Below, in pieces: positions 1 to 12,342 of a stretch of DNA of 64,000 nucleotides. Under the pieces are notes generated by a model, which saw only the letters and a list, made by a program, of their open reading frames with translations, ran no database searches and was not told the origin of the DNA. Source of the stretch: Deinandra increscens subsp. villosa (taxonomy: Eukaryota; Streptophyta; Magnoliopsida; Asterales; Asteraceae); contig JBCNJP010000006.1 of NCBI GenBank assembly GCA_039602395.1, forward strand, positions 11,210,952 to 11,274,951, in the 5' to 3' direction. Position 1 is the stretch's first letter. Each line of letters opens with the position of its first letter. Made by a program: the position numbers and the translations under genes.

Positions 1-870
1 ATCATAATCACAGACCTCATTACTGAATGACATTGTGAAGTAACTCGCATCAAATTGTCTTCATAGATTTAATCATAAGACGAATTTGATTAAATGGTAT
101 ACTCATTAGTATCCTTCGACCTGAGATACATATGCAACCTCCCGTCTACTGAAGTCTGTTCTTTGATTGTAGCTTAACGCTGACGCATAACTGCCAGTCA
201 TAACGGCTATTTTTGGAATGGATCTGAGGCTTAGTGGGAGCTGTATGTAGTCACTACGGGATTCTGTACTCTTGCACTAATCATTCAACAGCTAGACCTC
301 ATGGGCCCTCTCGTGGGCTCCAAGTGTTAAGTGTAACGCCTTACCCAAACTTACTGTGTGTTTGCTTTGATCACTTTGAACTATTAATACGAGAAATACA
401 AAAGATTGAACATTAAAGAGAATGAATTAAATCCATGTCTCTTGTTCAATTGATGTCTTATCCGGAAAGGAACTTCTGACTTCGCATTACCATAACTCTA
501 AAACTATAACGCTAGTTTATAGATATACCTTGGTGACTGACTTGAAGCATCGTAACTGGTTGGGACAGACATTTGTAGCTAGAGCACCTCTGTATGTTTC
601 TTCAAATGTTGTCAACATCTGTCCAAGTGGGAGTTTGTTGGATATTATATGTCTAGACCCGACAACATCAAGAACCCGACCCGGTTAAGACCCGTAAGAG
701 TTACACTAGGGGCAAAGTGCTTAAAATCCGCTTACTTGATTAATCGGTAAATCACATAAATAAACAATTAATTATAGTTTATTCTTGATTAAATAAACGC
801 TTAATTAATTATATATTTATCTTAATGATAAATAATGCGGAACGCAACGTTACTGTTTAACGTTTTGGCA
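1..870. other. non-coding stretch, no gene recognised
   Basis: I see no convincing coding region here. The only notable opening is a 60-codon ORF at 234-416 without recognisable motifs. The stretch is moderately AT-rich and is probably old retroelement sequence, because the following segment is duplicated 3.1 kb downstream next to an LTR terminus. That origin is inference. Confidence 0.5.
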
Positions 871-905
871 TTTCTACATGAAATAACTAGAATACAACCA
901 GTAAG

Positions 906-962
<57 letters not shown>

Positions 963-1510
963 TTACGGGGGTACAAAACATGCACCGGACGATTCTAGCA
1001 TACTAGTTACGTAGTATTTTTCACATTTCATGCAATAGCATTTTGGCAACCAGTAAAGCACACAATTGTGGCACCACAATATTTAATTTGTGACCCCAAA
1101 GCTGTTACATAACAAGGTAGGGATGAATATGGAACTCACTTGATAAAAGGATGATTGTAAGATAGTAACTGCAAGCAAAGGTACCACGTCGTCAAAGATG
1201 CAACAATCCTATTAGAAAGCATATTCACATTTGTATTAATTCCCTTTTTCACTGATTTATAAATAGTGCCTGGTCCAAGACAAGTCTTGACTACCCATAC
1301 TCAACCAGTTTAACTGCACAATATCCCAAGAAACCTATGAGTTCAATATAATATATATAGAGAGAGAGAGAGAGGAAGGATAAAGTGAAAACATCTCCGA
1401 GTTTGGAAAACCGTGAAAACCAAGCTAAAAAATTCGATTTTTGTTTCGATTTTTTTATGGTAATTCTCTAAGTTAAAAAGACCCCCTTTATGCAAAAAAT
1501 TAAAAAAAAA
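871..1510. repeat. direct repeat copy A (partner 3986-4505)
   Basis: The segment from 'tttctacatgaaataact' through the AG-rich tract and the start of a MITE arm is present again at 3986-4505 with only scattered substitutions. Copy A has an extra 142 bp at 905-1046, made of a (TA)n(GA)n tract plus unique sequence. That insert is flanked by the 10-bp repeat CAACCAGTAA at 895-904 and 1047-1056. The pair may be remains of the two LTRs of one element, because copy B lies inside the LTR that starts at 3606. Confidence 0.7.
909..962. repeat. (TA)n(GA)n microsatellite
   Basis: About 18 TA units run directly into about 9 GA units. The same compound TA/GA structure occurs at 4307-4381 in the duplicated copy. 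Confidence 0.95.
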
Positions 1511-1540
1511 TTAAAAAAAATTAAAAAAAAAAACACGCCT
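1370..1540. mobile_element. truncated copy of the foldback MITE seen intact at 4382-4604
   Basis: The left arm (ggataaagtgaaaac, followed by ctccgagtttgg) and about 100 bp of interior match the intact element. The right inverted arm is missing and is replaced by A- and T-rich sequence. Confidence 0.6.
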
Positions 1541-2560
1541 AGTCAAATTATTTTTTTTTTAAAAATATTTCGAATAAAAGGTTATTCGAGTTGATCAGTT
1601 CTCGGTTATATGACTTATCAAATTAAAAAACACGTTTTATTAATTAACTCGTAATTGGTGGTTCGTATTATTAAAAGATATTATCGAGGGACCTAATCGC
1701 AACTTTACGGCCTATTAATAGGTTATTAAGATTAAGAAACCCTAATCCGAATCACCTTTGTCGTCGCCCCTTTTCTTTCCATCGCGACTCTCTCCCTCGA
1801 TTGGCTCTCTCTCTCTCTATCGCCGGCAACCACCACCGCCGACCGCCACCTCTTGGCGATTTTCGGTCCGTCGCCACCCAAGCCACTACCGAGTCGAGTC
1901 AAGTCGCAGCAACAAGCAGCAACAGCCGTAGCCACGAGCCGCCGCAGACGTAGCTGCACGCCACCACAGCCGAAGCCGCAAGTCGTCATTGCCACGTCAG
2001 AAGGCCGCCGCTGTCGGTCGATAAACCATCGCCGCCTTCGCTGTCGACCTACGACGTCTCACCGTTACCATCCGCCGGTCACCGCCGTCGTGTTTTCGCC
2101 CCTTTTTTCGGCGCTTTTCGAACACCGCCACCATCTTAACTGTCGCGTATCGCGACGAGTTGTCCCGAGGAGTTTCACGATCCGCGAAATGATTCTAATT
2201 TGAACGGTCGGATCATTTTTTTTGTGAGCCCTAGCGACTCGCTCGTTGTCCCTCGGTGTCTTTAACATTTATTATAACACCACTCAGGTATATCTAAACT
2301 CGCTTTAGATTTAACTGTTAGGTTATTTAATTTCGATTGTATCATCGTTATTATAACCACATTCCTGTTCAATGCGATTTGGTGTTTGTCTGATTTGGTG
2401 ATCGTAATCCTGTTGACACGATAATGACACTTTAGGTTTATGCATTTAATCAATAAATCAATTTTATTCCGCTGCATAATCGAATTACACGTTAATTCGA
2501 TAAACTCTGATTTTCTTACGCTCGGTTGCTAATGATTAATTAGATATAATTAAAATATTT
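1541..2560. other. GC-rich block and flanks, probable LTR or promoter-like repeat
   Basis: Positions 1730-2210 are rich in CCACCGCC-type triplets and open in several frames on both strands. This gives ORFs of 116 and 87 codons that look like composition artefacts. A similar GC-rich block sits in the Tekay-type LTR at 20990-21130. No protein domain is recognised. Confidence 0.4.
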
Positions 2561-3605
2561 TGTTGTCATCACCGGGCACCCGTATACCACTGCCGTAACC
2601 CAACAAAGATATCAGACCAATCATATATGATTCAAATAAGTAGGGGATTTGATGAAGTATGCAAATTGCTGATTCCTTGCGGACATGGAAAACTGTATCT
2701 GTTGGACACCTGTCGTCCATATTCGGCCTAAAGCATCGTAGTGAATGAAAAATATTCATAAGGTTGTTAGCTAAAACAGTAATCTGATCGTCGATCGTCA
2801 CATCCATGAAGTTGCTCAATATATGGTAAATTGATCACTAGTTCCAGTTGCATAGAAACCGACTCATCCGATCCACCTTTAACGACTGCATAAGCTGGTG
2901 ACGCGTAGACGTGATGTTAATGATGCTCCAAGTGGTAGCTGCTTTTGTGTCGAGGCTGACATTATCATCTCAACACGCTCTCATAGGTGTTGTGGTTGAA
3001 CGATATCTTCGGCTCTTCCTTGTTGTCTCGTGTCTTATCAATTGATGTCTTCACTACCTCTTGCTCGGCTGAGGTTATCTAGAATATTTATCCCAGGTGT
3101 GTGGTCATGACTTTTGAATCTTCCTTTTCATGTTTCTCCTCTTAGGAACCCTTGTCGACGTCTGTTACTTCATCAGTTTTGGCTTTGCTCCTTGTAGAAG
3201 GAGTCTTGCCAAATTCGAACAAATTTTTGTTTGGTGCATGCTTAAAACAATATTAGTATTTAACCAGGCTATCAAACACCCAATGGAAACCTAGGGTACC
3301 GAACCCTACTTACACAAAGGATAGTCACAATTTAGAACTTTAACACATATTGAGGAAGACTATCAGGTTTAATGTGCCCACTAGGGTTCATCGGATTTTA
3401 GTGCACCTGTGGGTAGAAATGACAGTTGGCCAGACTGAAACTGCTACCGACCTTACACTAAATTTTGATAGCTTCCTAATGCACAAATCTCTGCCTAAGT
3501 AAAGACTTAACAATGGTATATAGTCTTAAAGTCCGATTTAGGTTTGAGCTTAGGGGTTTTACAAGAACACCTAATCTGCTGGAACCTGTGGCTCTAATAC
3601 CAACA
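2561..3605 (-). mobile_element. decayed internal region of a minus-strand LTR retroelement
   Basis: This stretch lies just downstream, in the minus sense, of an LTR terminus and a tRNA-Met-like primer-binding site at 3590-3605. It contains short minus-strand open stretches (for example 2550-2819, 89 codons) and a lysine/threonine-rich fragment near 3170-3230 that could be gag remains. No intact gag or pol is present. The identification rests mainly on the neighbouring PBS and LTR end. Confidence 0.4.
3590..3605 (-). other. primer-binding site, initiator tRNA-Met type
   Basis: On the minus strand the sequence after the LTR end (GGTGTGACA) reads TGTTGGTATTAGAGCC. This matches the usual TGGTATCAGAGCC PBS with one substitution. 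Confidence 0.6.
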
Positions 3606-4306
3606 TGTCACACCACGCCCGCACCATGTCACGTGCGGGGGAGGTGTTGGGGGAAAACAGGTTGTCTATATCAGACACGCGGAAGCAACATATAATTCAT
3701 GAAACAATTATTTACATGTTCACAGACAACCTATTATGTTCCATGACATTTGATAACAAGGATAGGTTTTATCCTAGCACCTAACAAAATACTAGATCAC
3801 TGGGCCCCAAAAGTCTTGGGATCTTATTAAACTTGCTGCTTATTGTCCAGAGTCGCCAACCTGGTAGATTCTACTGATTCCTTGCAAAATTTTGTAAATC
3901 AACTGTATCAACAACATGACGTTGTTGGTGAGCCATACCTTGACCTATTGTTCAAATTTTTCACAGTGCTACTGGTTCGATCATTTTTCTACATGAAATA
4001 ACTAGAATACAACCAGTAAAGCACACAATTGTGGCACCACAATATTTAATTTGTGACCCCAAAGCTGTTACATAACAAGGTAGGGATGAATATGGAACTC
4101 ACTTGATAAAAGCATGATAGTAAGATAGTAACTACAAGCAAAGGTACCACGTCGTCAAAGATGCAACAATCCTATTAGAAAGCATATTCACATTTGTATT
4201 AATTCCCTTTTTCACTGATTCATAAATAGTACCTGGTCCAAGACAAGTCTTGACTACCCGTACTCAACCAGTTTAACTGCACAATATCCCAAGAAACCTA
4301 TGAGTT

Positions 4307-4381
<75 letters not shown>
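4307..4381. repeat. (TA)n(GA)n microsatellite
   Basis: A long TA run passes into a GA run directly before the MITE at 4382. Confidence 0.95.
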
Positions 4382-4385
<4 letters not shown>

Positions 4386-4604
4386 AGGATAAAGTGAAAA
4401 CCTCTCCGAGTTTAGAAAACCGTGAAAACCAAGCTAAAAAATTCGATTTTTGTTCCGATTTTTTTTATGGTGATTCTTTAAGTTAAAAAGACCCCCTTTA
4501 TGCAAAGAAAATAAAAATAAAAAACGCCTATTCAAATTCCTTATGGGATGTCTTGGTTTTCACGGTTTTCCAAACTCGGAGAGGTTTTCATTATATCCCT
4601 CCCC
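4382..4604. mobile_element. foldback MITE with about 50-bp inverted repeats
   Basis: The left arm (ggataaagtgaaaacctc, tccgagtttagaaaaccg) is matched by its reverse complement at 4551-4604 with few mismatches. The 120-bp interior is AT-rich and non-coding. The element sits between TA-rich microsatellites, so a target duplication cannot be read. A truncated copy lies at 1370-1540. Confidence 0.8.
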
Positions 4605-4630
4605 TATATATATATATATATATATATATA

Positions 4631-5108
4631 GGGAAGGGTTCCGTGTAGACCCCTTAAATTTTGTAGACCCCGTAGACCCCTATAAAACTCAATAAAAATA
4701 AAACTCAGTGTTGTAAATTTGGTTTTTTTTATTACGATAAGCTTTTTAAGAACCAAAAAAATAAATAAATTAATTAAAAAAACAAAAAAACATTAAAAAT
4801 CGAACATTTTAAGACATTGAGTTTTAAAATAATGAGTTTTAAACGCAACACTGAGTTTTATTGAGTTTATTGAGTTTTAAACTCATTGATTTTTAAAACG
4901 CATTGTCTTAAAATGTTCAATTTTTAATGTTTTTCGTTTTTCTTTTTTTTTAATTGTCTTTTTTTGTTCTTAAAAGCTTATCGCAAATAAAAAAAAACTA
5001 AATTAACAAAACTGAGTTTTATTTTTAGTGAGTTTTAATGAGTTCTATTGAGTTTTATAAGGGGTCTACGGGGTCTACAAAAAATAAGGGGTCTACACGG
5101 ATCTTTTA

Positions 5109-5110
<2 letters not shown>
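4631..5110. mobile_element. 480-bp foldback MITE with long inverted repeats
   Basis: The left end (GGGAAGGGTTCCGTGTAGAC) pairs with the right end (GTCTACACGGATCTTTTACC). The complementarity continues inwards through repeated 'aaactcaata' and 'ttaagacattgag' blocks, so most of the element could fold into one hairpin. TA repeats flank both sides. It is non-coding. Confidence 0.8.
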
Positions 5111-5140
<30 letters not shown>

Positions 5141-5141
<1 letters not shown>

Positions 5142-6045
5142 TAGTTTTTTATACCCGTGCGACGCACGGGTGGTTTTTTTAAAAATAAATCCAACAATTT
5201 AAATATTATAATAAATGAAATTCAATAATTAAAACCCGTGCATCGTACGGCGGTATTTAAAAAAAATTCAAAACTAAAATGTACTAATGATTCTTTATAT
5301 CATCTAAGATTTTTTATTAGAAATATCCAGTTAAAAGTTTCAATGGTTCTTTTACAATGAGCCACTTTCACTTCCAAGTAAAATATAAAAATGATATAAA
5401 CATTAGTATAATCTCTAAAACTTAAGAGAAAATTAAAGTTTGTATCATACCCTTCTTCAATTATAAAAACAAACACAAAAACAAAACCATTTGATTATAA
5501 GCGTGCATTCGTGTATGAATAATCTAAGAGTAGTCGTAAGCACCACTCAAGGACACCCTTACGATACATATATTTGGGAATTTATGTAGCTAAACAATAA
5601 AAAAAATTATTAATATTAATTATATTGTTATATTTATTTAAGAAATATTTGTTTGTAAAAAATAATAAAATTAAGAATGCAATTATAACGATAATATTTC
5701 TATTAAAAATTCATAAGAATTAATTTAGTTGTTTGAAATTACAATATTTAAGGCTCATTGGATTTAAAATTGACTTTGTTTTTCTTTTCAAATTCAAATC
5801 CGTCATTTACGATATATAATTCAATCTTTAAATGTGTTTGACTTTTTTATAATATAATTCAAGAAGTAATTATACAGTTTGTAATTAAACTCTTTCTATT
5901 TTTGAATAATCATAACTATATTATGAAAGTCAAATTTCATTTATTAGAAAAAATTTGAGCGGGAAAACCACAAAATGGATTGTTGTGGTGATGCCATGTG
6001 GCATCCAATCTTTTCATATATGTATTATATAGATATAGATATAGA
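5141..6045 (-). mobile_element. non-autonomous Helitron
   Basis: Read on the minus strand, the element starts with TC (TCTATATCTATATC) at 6045. It ends with a GC hairpin (CCCGTGCG-TCG-CACGGG), a short A-rich spacer and CTAG at 5141, followed by host T. The insertion lies between A and T, as for Helitrons. It is about 905 bp, AT-rich, and has no Rep/helicase coding. Confidence 0.8.
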
Positions 6046-8396
6046 TATATATATATATATATATATACAAAAACAATTTTCACAACTCTTGATTTTGAAT
6101 ATAACCACATAAGTCTAAGCCGGCGGTTATAACTGATTAATACTAAGATTATATATTTTGTCCAGACCGAGTGTCGAGTATTGATTTGCTAATTTCCAGA
6201 GTCCAAATTCAAATAGTTTCATTATATACATATTTATGGAGTGCGGTTCCCGTGCGGATGGGCATTTTGCCTAAAATCTGTGCGAACATGCATAAAAATC
6301 CGTTTATTGGTCATACAATGTAGATTTAGTGCTAGTATATTATTAGAAATGGTGCTAGGTAAATGTATACATGTACCAGTACAGTTTCTTGATCAATTGC
6401 TTGATGTTTTTTGAATTTTCACATATACGAGCATAAAAAATTATACCAGCATAAATTTTTTTGTGCATGAGCCAGCACTACTTCTGATCATATACCAGCA
6501 CCAATATTTATCATATATATGTTTCAGCACCATTCCTGATCGTATATCAACATTAAAACTACATCGTATGACCAAGAAAATGGATTTTAACCCGTGTTCA
6601 CACCGATCTTAGGCAAAACACATGTTCGCATTTGAACCTCTGTCCATATTTATGTCCCAAACCCGACATCTCCATAAATAGCATCATGTTCTAAAAAGAC
6701 TTGTACACGAGCTTTTGACTTTTGTAATATTTCCATTATTACAAAATTCTATACACCAAACAGAGCTGACACGGCGGCGGGAGGCCGTGGCCACCGCCGG
6801 TTAGCTCTCTCATCACCGTGAACCGGCTTCCAAACTCAACCAACATTTAAATCTATAACATGCATGAATGACTTGGGATCTTAGAAGAGGAACAAAACTG
6901 AAAACAGAAAAGAGCACCTGGATATTACCAAAAATACACAGAAGTGGGGGTTGACTTACCGAAATCGTGACATAGGGAAGTCACCGGAGCTGTGTACGGG
7001 ACTGTGAGCCACTCCCCAAACCCTTGTCGTTCGAGTTCAAGGTGAAACAGGTGGGAGAACTCGCGAAGTCGGGTTTCCAGGTGCACAAGAACGGCAGCAC
7101 CGTCGTCGCTGCTAGGCGGAACCCTAGCTACCATAATCACGAGTGGCTGTCGCCATCGACGAGAAGAGAGAGGGTTATCGTGAACACGCATGAGCAGCGG
7201 CGCCGTCGCCGAGCTGCTAATTCCTATTAGAAGTGCACCGTCGGTTTAAGGTTTTTAACCCAGAAAATCGCGATCTCGTACCAAGGGAGGAAGGAGAGAA
7301 AGAACTTAAGCAAAAACCTCATCTCACCGCCATTCGCCGGAGGTCGCCGACTGCTGCCAGACGCCGGTCAGAGGGGTCGCCGGCTCCCTTTCCTCTTTTC
7401 TTCTATTCTCGATGGTAGACAACAAATAGGGTGTTTGGGATGTTTTTGTGAAATGAAAAATAAGACAAGAGATAGGGTTTAAATATTTAGGTTGATTATT
7501 GTGTGGTCTCCATTAGTCCAACATGTATATACCGCGATATCTAGACACGTTAAACTGTTAACGTCTCATAATTAACCCGCGATAATTCCAACGTGACTAG
7601 AATAATATGAAATCTGCATAAACATTCTTGAAATGATTAAAACACCAGATTAAATATAATATGGTGAATATTGAGTTATACTCGCGGTATAAAGTGCGTA
7701 TCCAGCGAGATACCTATTAACACCGTTCTGCGAACCGAGTATACCTTCATGACTGCAATTCTCTGTAGCTACTCCTAAAATATTTATAACTCCACTGAAT
7801 CATTAAAACCCTCTCGAATGGTCAAACGAGTTCTTCTCGGTTAGTATCGCGTAATAGTCCTGTTTACCGATTTTACCGGTTACTGCACCGTTTCTTACAA
7901 TAATCATTTTGAATAGTGAGAACATCAATGATCAAGTATCTGGTCATGCTAGGCGCTCTATTTTTATTTTAGTGATCTCTGTCATTGCCGGTGACATACG
8001 TGCGTTTAAGTGCCGTTTGTTGGTTTCGCACACACGTTTTACTTGCAATCATCTGAATAATCTTTTATGATTAATATTAACATCCATGTTAATACGTCTG
8101 TTGCCATAACTCATCAATTTATCATATTTATGATAATGTTCGGTTATCTGATACGTTAACTGATCTAATAACGAATCTTTCCAATTCCATACTAATTCAG
8201 CTTTTATCCTTCCGCAAATATCTTGAATCATTTATATATCAGTTAGAACACTTCTAACCACTTATTCGAACATTGTTTATAATAATTGGGCTTTCGTTGG
8301 GCCACAAATCATTTATGGGCCTATTGGGCCTAACTGGGCTTACCGCATCTAATTTATAATCGCAAAAATTTCCCTCCAATTTTAGTAGGACTTTTA
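6046..8396. other. gene-free stretch inside the Tekay-type LTR
   Basis: It contains a TA tract (6046-6065), a GC-rich block with short ORFs on both strands (about 6770-7420), and AT-rich sequence with 'gggcctattgggcc' motifs near 8310. I find no conserved protein or RNA gene. Confidence 0.5.
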
Positions 8397-8548
8397 GGGG
8401 TGTTACATTGCCCCATCGAAATCCACAGTTTATGTCGTAGAAGAGAGGGGGTAAATACGTGACAGGGTATTGTAAGTGGCAGAGTGGCCTTGCTGCCACG
8501 ATCCACTGAGATTCAGCCCTGCATCACTCAGATTCGTTTATTTAAATT

Positions 8549-8746
8549 TGTCAGGACCGATTTCACTACGAGAATCCTGACTTTCAGCGAGAACGAAGAT
8601 CGGATGAGGAAAACCCCAAGACGATGATGATCGAGAAGAATCAAGGATAATCAAACAAGAAAGATGATGAACTAAGTCGAATGATTTTATTAGTCGAATG
8701 ATTACAAGAACAAGAAATCATGACAACACTCTCTAATTGAAATCCA

Positions 8747-8788
<42 letters not shown>

Positions 8789-9185
8789 ATGGAATCTCAC
8801 ACCACTCTACAAGATTTCATCATCTCCACACTCAGAGACACTTCTTGTAATGGGGCACCCTCACTATATATATAGTGAGGGTGACTAACAAGTGAAAAAC
8901 ATAATAACTTAACAAATACAAATAAATGAAATAAACATAAATATTAATTAAATCAAAGTTGATTTAATTAATCCGAAGCTTGACTCGCTTGAACCGATCT
9001 TACGTTGACTTTTACGTTGACCGTTGACCCGAACGGTTGATTTTTCCAGAAAACGGTCTTCGGTCCAATCTTGTAAGCCTCGATCATCACAACCCAGTCT
9101 TTGAATCAATTCACATGGATTTTTCAGTCGAATGCTTCGGTAAACAGATTTGATGGCGTCAGTCACACAAATTTTAGTTCCAACA
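8549..9185 (-). mobile_element. LTR 1 (outer 3' LTR) of the tandem non-coding LTR element
   Basis: It runs from TGTCAGGACCG to CCAACA in plus coordinates (637 bp) and contains a (TC)n tract at about 8750-8786. Copies of about 620 bp occur at 11724-12342 and, interrupted, at 14904-22656. Directly to its right lies a minus-strand polypurine tract (AGTCAAGGGGGAATA, 9186-9200), so the element reads right to left. Confidence 0.85.
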
Positions 9186-11723
9186 TATTCCCCCTTGACT
9201 GATGCTTTCAAATCTGTTCAACTGCTGAAGAACCGCTCTGTCATACATCTTCAATGGATAACTGATAAACTCGAAGCAATTTGTCGTAGAAATTCCCCTT
9301 ATGAATAAGCTTCTTCTGTTCTCGTTTCTCTAGTTGAGAGCCAAGTGTTGTAGCTCACTCGGTTCACACGGTCGGGTACAATACTAAGAAAATGCATAAA
9401 CTCGGAGTCCAAACTGCAACAAACCGAATCAGATAAACCAATCAAACACTGAAAATGCTCCAACTTCTGATAATCGACCCGATAATCCATTTTCATAATA
9501 ATTTCACCTTTTCTCTAGATCCCTCTGAAAAACATCCGATGCGGAAGCGAAAAATCAGATGCAGAGAGTCGAACCGTCGTGATCGGTTGCCTAGAGAAAC
9601 CGGTGCAAAAATCATGAAATCGGACAATCGCGCGAAAAAACGAAAGCCGGATGCTGACAGTTGTGAATAATCCGCATGACTGAGGTTGGATGCGAAAATT
9701 AAAGTAAGTGTCAGATCTGTGAAAATCTAAGATCCCGAGCGTAAATTAAGCATAACCGGAGTCTTCATAATTTTGGACGAAGAAAAACGAGCTCGGAAAA
9801 ATATTCCGTGAAGATTTCTGAGTTAACCAGTGAAAACGACTCGATCAGAAAAAATCTGTCGATTTTCGTCAAGAAACGGCCTTCCGAGAGATTTAACGAA
9901 TAAATACCCATATTAACTGAGATTCCAGTTAATCCGGTTAGCTGACATCAGTGCTGCATCAGCTAAAAATAAAACCGTGAGACATAACGGAAAAAGCTGC
10001 ATAATAATCGGATATTTAAGCTAACCCGTCAGTGGTCGATAGCTAATGTGCGTTTGACGTCAATAAAGGAGAACCCCAATAAATAAATAGAATAAATCCT
10101 TGACCAATAAAAATATTCCACAATTCCGTTGCGGCGTTATCTCGTTCGTCTCGTAAAAGACTGGTAGAAAAAAAAAGCCCCGCAATTAACGAAAAATACT
10201 GAAATATTTAATTAGTTGTAAAAATCTCTCAAGTAGAAACACATTCCATGTGCTTAGCCCTTGACCAATTTAAGAATTAAGCATCATGACAGATCGTACG
10301 GTTGCAGAAAAATCGATCTAAGGGCTGCATATGGTGATCCACATGAATGATGGCTTGCCCAATCAGACATGAGCTGGGAAAGCACACAAAATAATCCAAC
10401 GGTGGAGATTTTAAGCATCCAATGGCTTATGAGGGCAGATCCGTGTGAGGGATGAAGGAGCCAATGAGGAGGCGCCCTACCTACAGCCTTTCAACGGCTC
10501 TTTCTTGTATGTTGGGCCCACGAGCTCTTTGTTTTGGCCAGTCCTAATTCGACAACAATAAAGAAAATGCAGTCCTTGACCGACAAAGGAGAGAGAAGTA
10601 ATTCTCTTTGGCCGAATAGTGAGCTGCCACCTCAGCTTGTCTTCTCCAAAAACGAGTCTACCCCATAAACCCTAATCAGGTCAGAGATAAGCCGCCGGAA
10701 ATACGTATACACGTCGGAAAACCGTATTTACCCCATAACTTCCGTAATACTCAACCAAATTTGATTATTCTTAGCTCTTTGAACTCGTAGCTTCATCCTC
10801 TACCCATATTAACGATCAAAAACCACTGAAAACAACTCGAATGAAGACCCAGAAACAAGTTTGCTAACCTTCTTTCAAGTTCGCTAAAAAGTTGCAAGTT
10901 CGTTAAGAGGCAGGAGAAGTTTGCTAAAGCTAGATTAAGTTCGCTAAGCGACGTCAAGTTCGCTAAGAACAGTAGAAGTTCGCTAAGGAAATCTTCATAG
11001 CTTCAAAACTTGTAAAATTTCTGGAAAAACTCGATGAACAGCGAAGAACATGATGAACACTAACCTGTACAGCCCACTTTGATGCTCTTAAATCCACCCA
11101 AAAACTTGAGAAAAACACGGATTGATGATGGAATCATGTAGACAAACCATCCACGAAGATATTTTGGCCACTAAAAGCTTCCGAACAGCAGCCATGATCA
11201 TCGAATCTGACCCGCAAAAACCACCATTTCTGGAAAACTTGAAGAACACCAAGAACGCACATAGTAGTGTGTGTTTTTCCAGAATCTTCAAATCTGATGC
11301 GAATTAGACGAAACCAATGCTTCCAATGGATCCGGAACGTGTTTTCCATCAAGAATCATGTTTCGTTTCATCCAAATCCATCAAGAATAGCCCAGAAAAC
11401 AGAGAATCAAACTCCAAAATCTTCAAAAACCGAAAAAACGGGAAAACTCCATTATTACGAAAAAACAGCTCGGATCTCCATTTTTCTCACCAGATTTGAA
11501 CATGTAGAACATAAAAATGCATCTAGATGAACTCCCAAACATGAATTAGACATCCATATCATCAAAATCCATCCAGAATCATCCAAAAAGAAGAAGGATA
11601 GAAGAAAAAGTCTCCAAAGATGAGTTTTCAAATCTTCACTCAATTCAAGCTCAAAATCCAGATTCGAGTGATCAGATTCATCGTGAGACAAAATCTGATC
11701 AGTACCTTGGCTCTGATACCATT
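9186..11723 (-). mobile_element. internal region 1 of the tandem LTR element (non-coding)
   Basis: This is 2538 bp between LTR 1 and LTR 2, with the PPT at its left end and a PBS (minus strand TGGTATCAGAGCC, plus 11709-11721) at its right end. It has no gag-pol. The longest openings (for example 11455-11865 minus, 136 codons) show no retroviral motifs. An array of AAGTTCGCTAAG units lies at 10856-10990. It is closely similar along its length to internal region 2, including flanking promoter-like and 'aatcttcaaaaacc' segments. Confidence 0.8.
10856..10990. repeat. AAGTTCGCTAAG motif array (about 7 units)
   Basis: Seven irregularly spaced copies of A(A)GTT(C/T)GCTAA occur in 135 bp. The second internal region carries about eight copies at 14045-14195. 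Confidence 0.85.
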
Positions 11724-12342
11724 TGTCAGGACCGATTTCACTACGAGAATCCTGACTTTGAGCGAGAACGAAGATCGGATGAGGAAAACCCCGAGACGAT
11801 GATGATCGAGAAGAATCAAGGATAATCAAACAAGAAAGATGATGAACTAAGTCGAATGATTTCATTAGTCGAATGATTACAAGAACAAGAAATCATAACA
11901 ACACTCTCTAACCGAAATCCATGACTCTCTCTCTCTCTCTCTAGAATGGAATCTCACACCATTCTACAAGATTTCATCATCTCCACACTCAGAGACACTT
12001 CTTGTAATGGGGCACCCTGACTATATATATAGTGAGGGTGACTAACAAGTGAAAAACATAATAACTGAACAAATACAGCTAAATGAAATAAACATAAATA
12101 TTAATTAAATCAAAGTTGATTTAATTAATCCGAAGCTTGACTCGCTCAAACCGATCTTCTGTTGACTTTTACGTTGACCATCGACTCGGACGGTTGACTT
12201 TTCCAGAAAACGGTCTTTGGTCCAATCTGCAAGCCTCGATCATCACAACCCGCGTCTCAAAATCATTTCACATGGATTCTTCAGTCGAATGCTTCGGTAA
12301 ACAGATTTGATGGCGTCAGTCACATAGATTTTAGTTCCAACA
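11724..12342 (-). mobile_element. LTR 2 (shared middle LTR) of the tandem LTR element
   Basis: This 619-bp copy of LTR 1 has a PBS immediately to its left and a PPT (minus strand, from 12343) immediately to its right. It therefore serves both as 5' LTR of unit 1 and as 3' LTR of unit 2. Confidence 0.85.

Larger units (their letters stand above)
3606..8407 (-). mobile_element. Tekay-type LTR, interrupted by two MITEs and a Helitron
   Basis: The left end TGTCACACC abuts the PBS, so this is the 5' LTR of a minus-strand element. The right end GGGGTGTTACA at 8397-8407 is the approximate inverted complement expected of these LTRs. The nested insertions (4382-4604, 4631-5110, 5141-6045) and expanded microsatellites account for about 1.7 kb, leaving about 3.1 kb of LTR. 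That is in line with the 3.8-kb solo LTR at 15082. A GC-rich block at 6770-7420 lies inside. Joining the two ends as one LTR is inference. Confidence 0.4.

Noticed and set aside
1853..2203. 116-codon plus-strand ORF in a GC-rich block
   Set aside because: Low-complexity Arg/Pro/Ser composition, an overlapping ORF on the other strand, no domain, and a repeat context.
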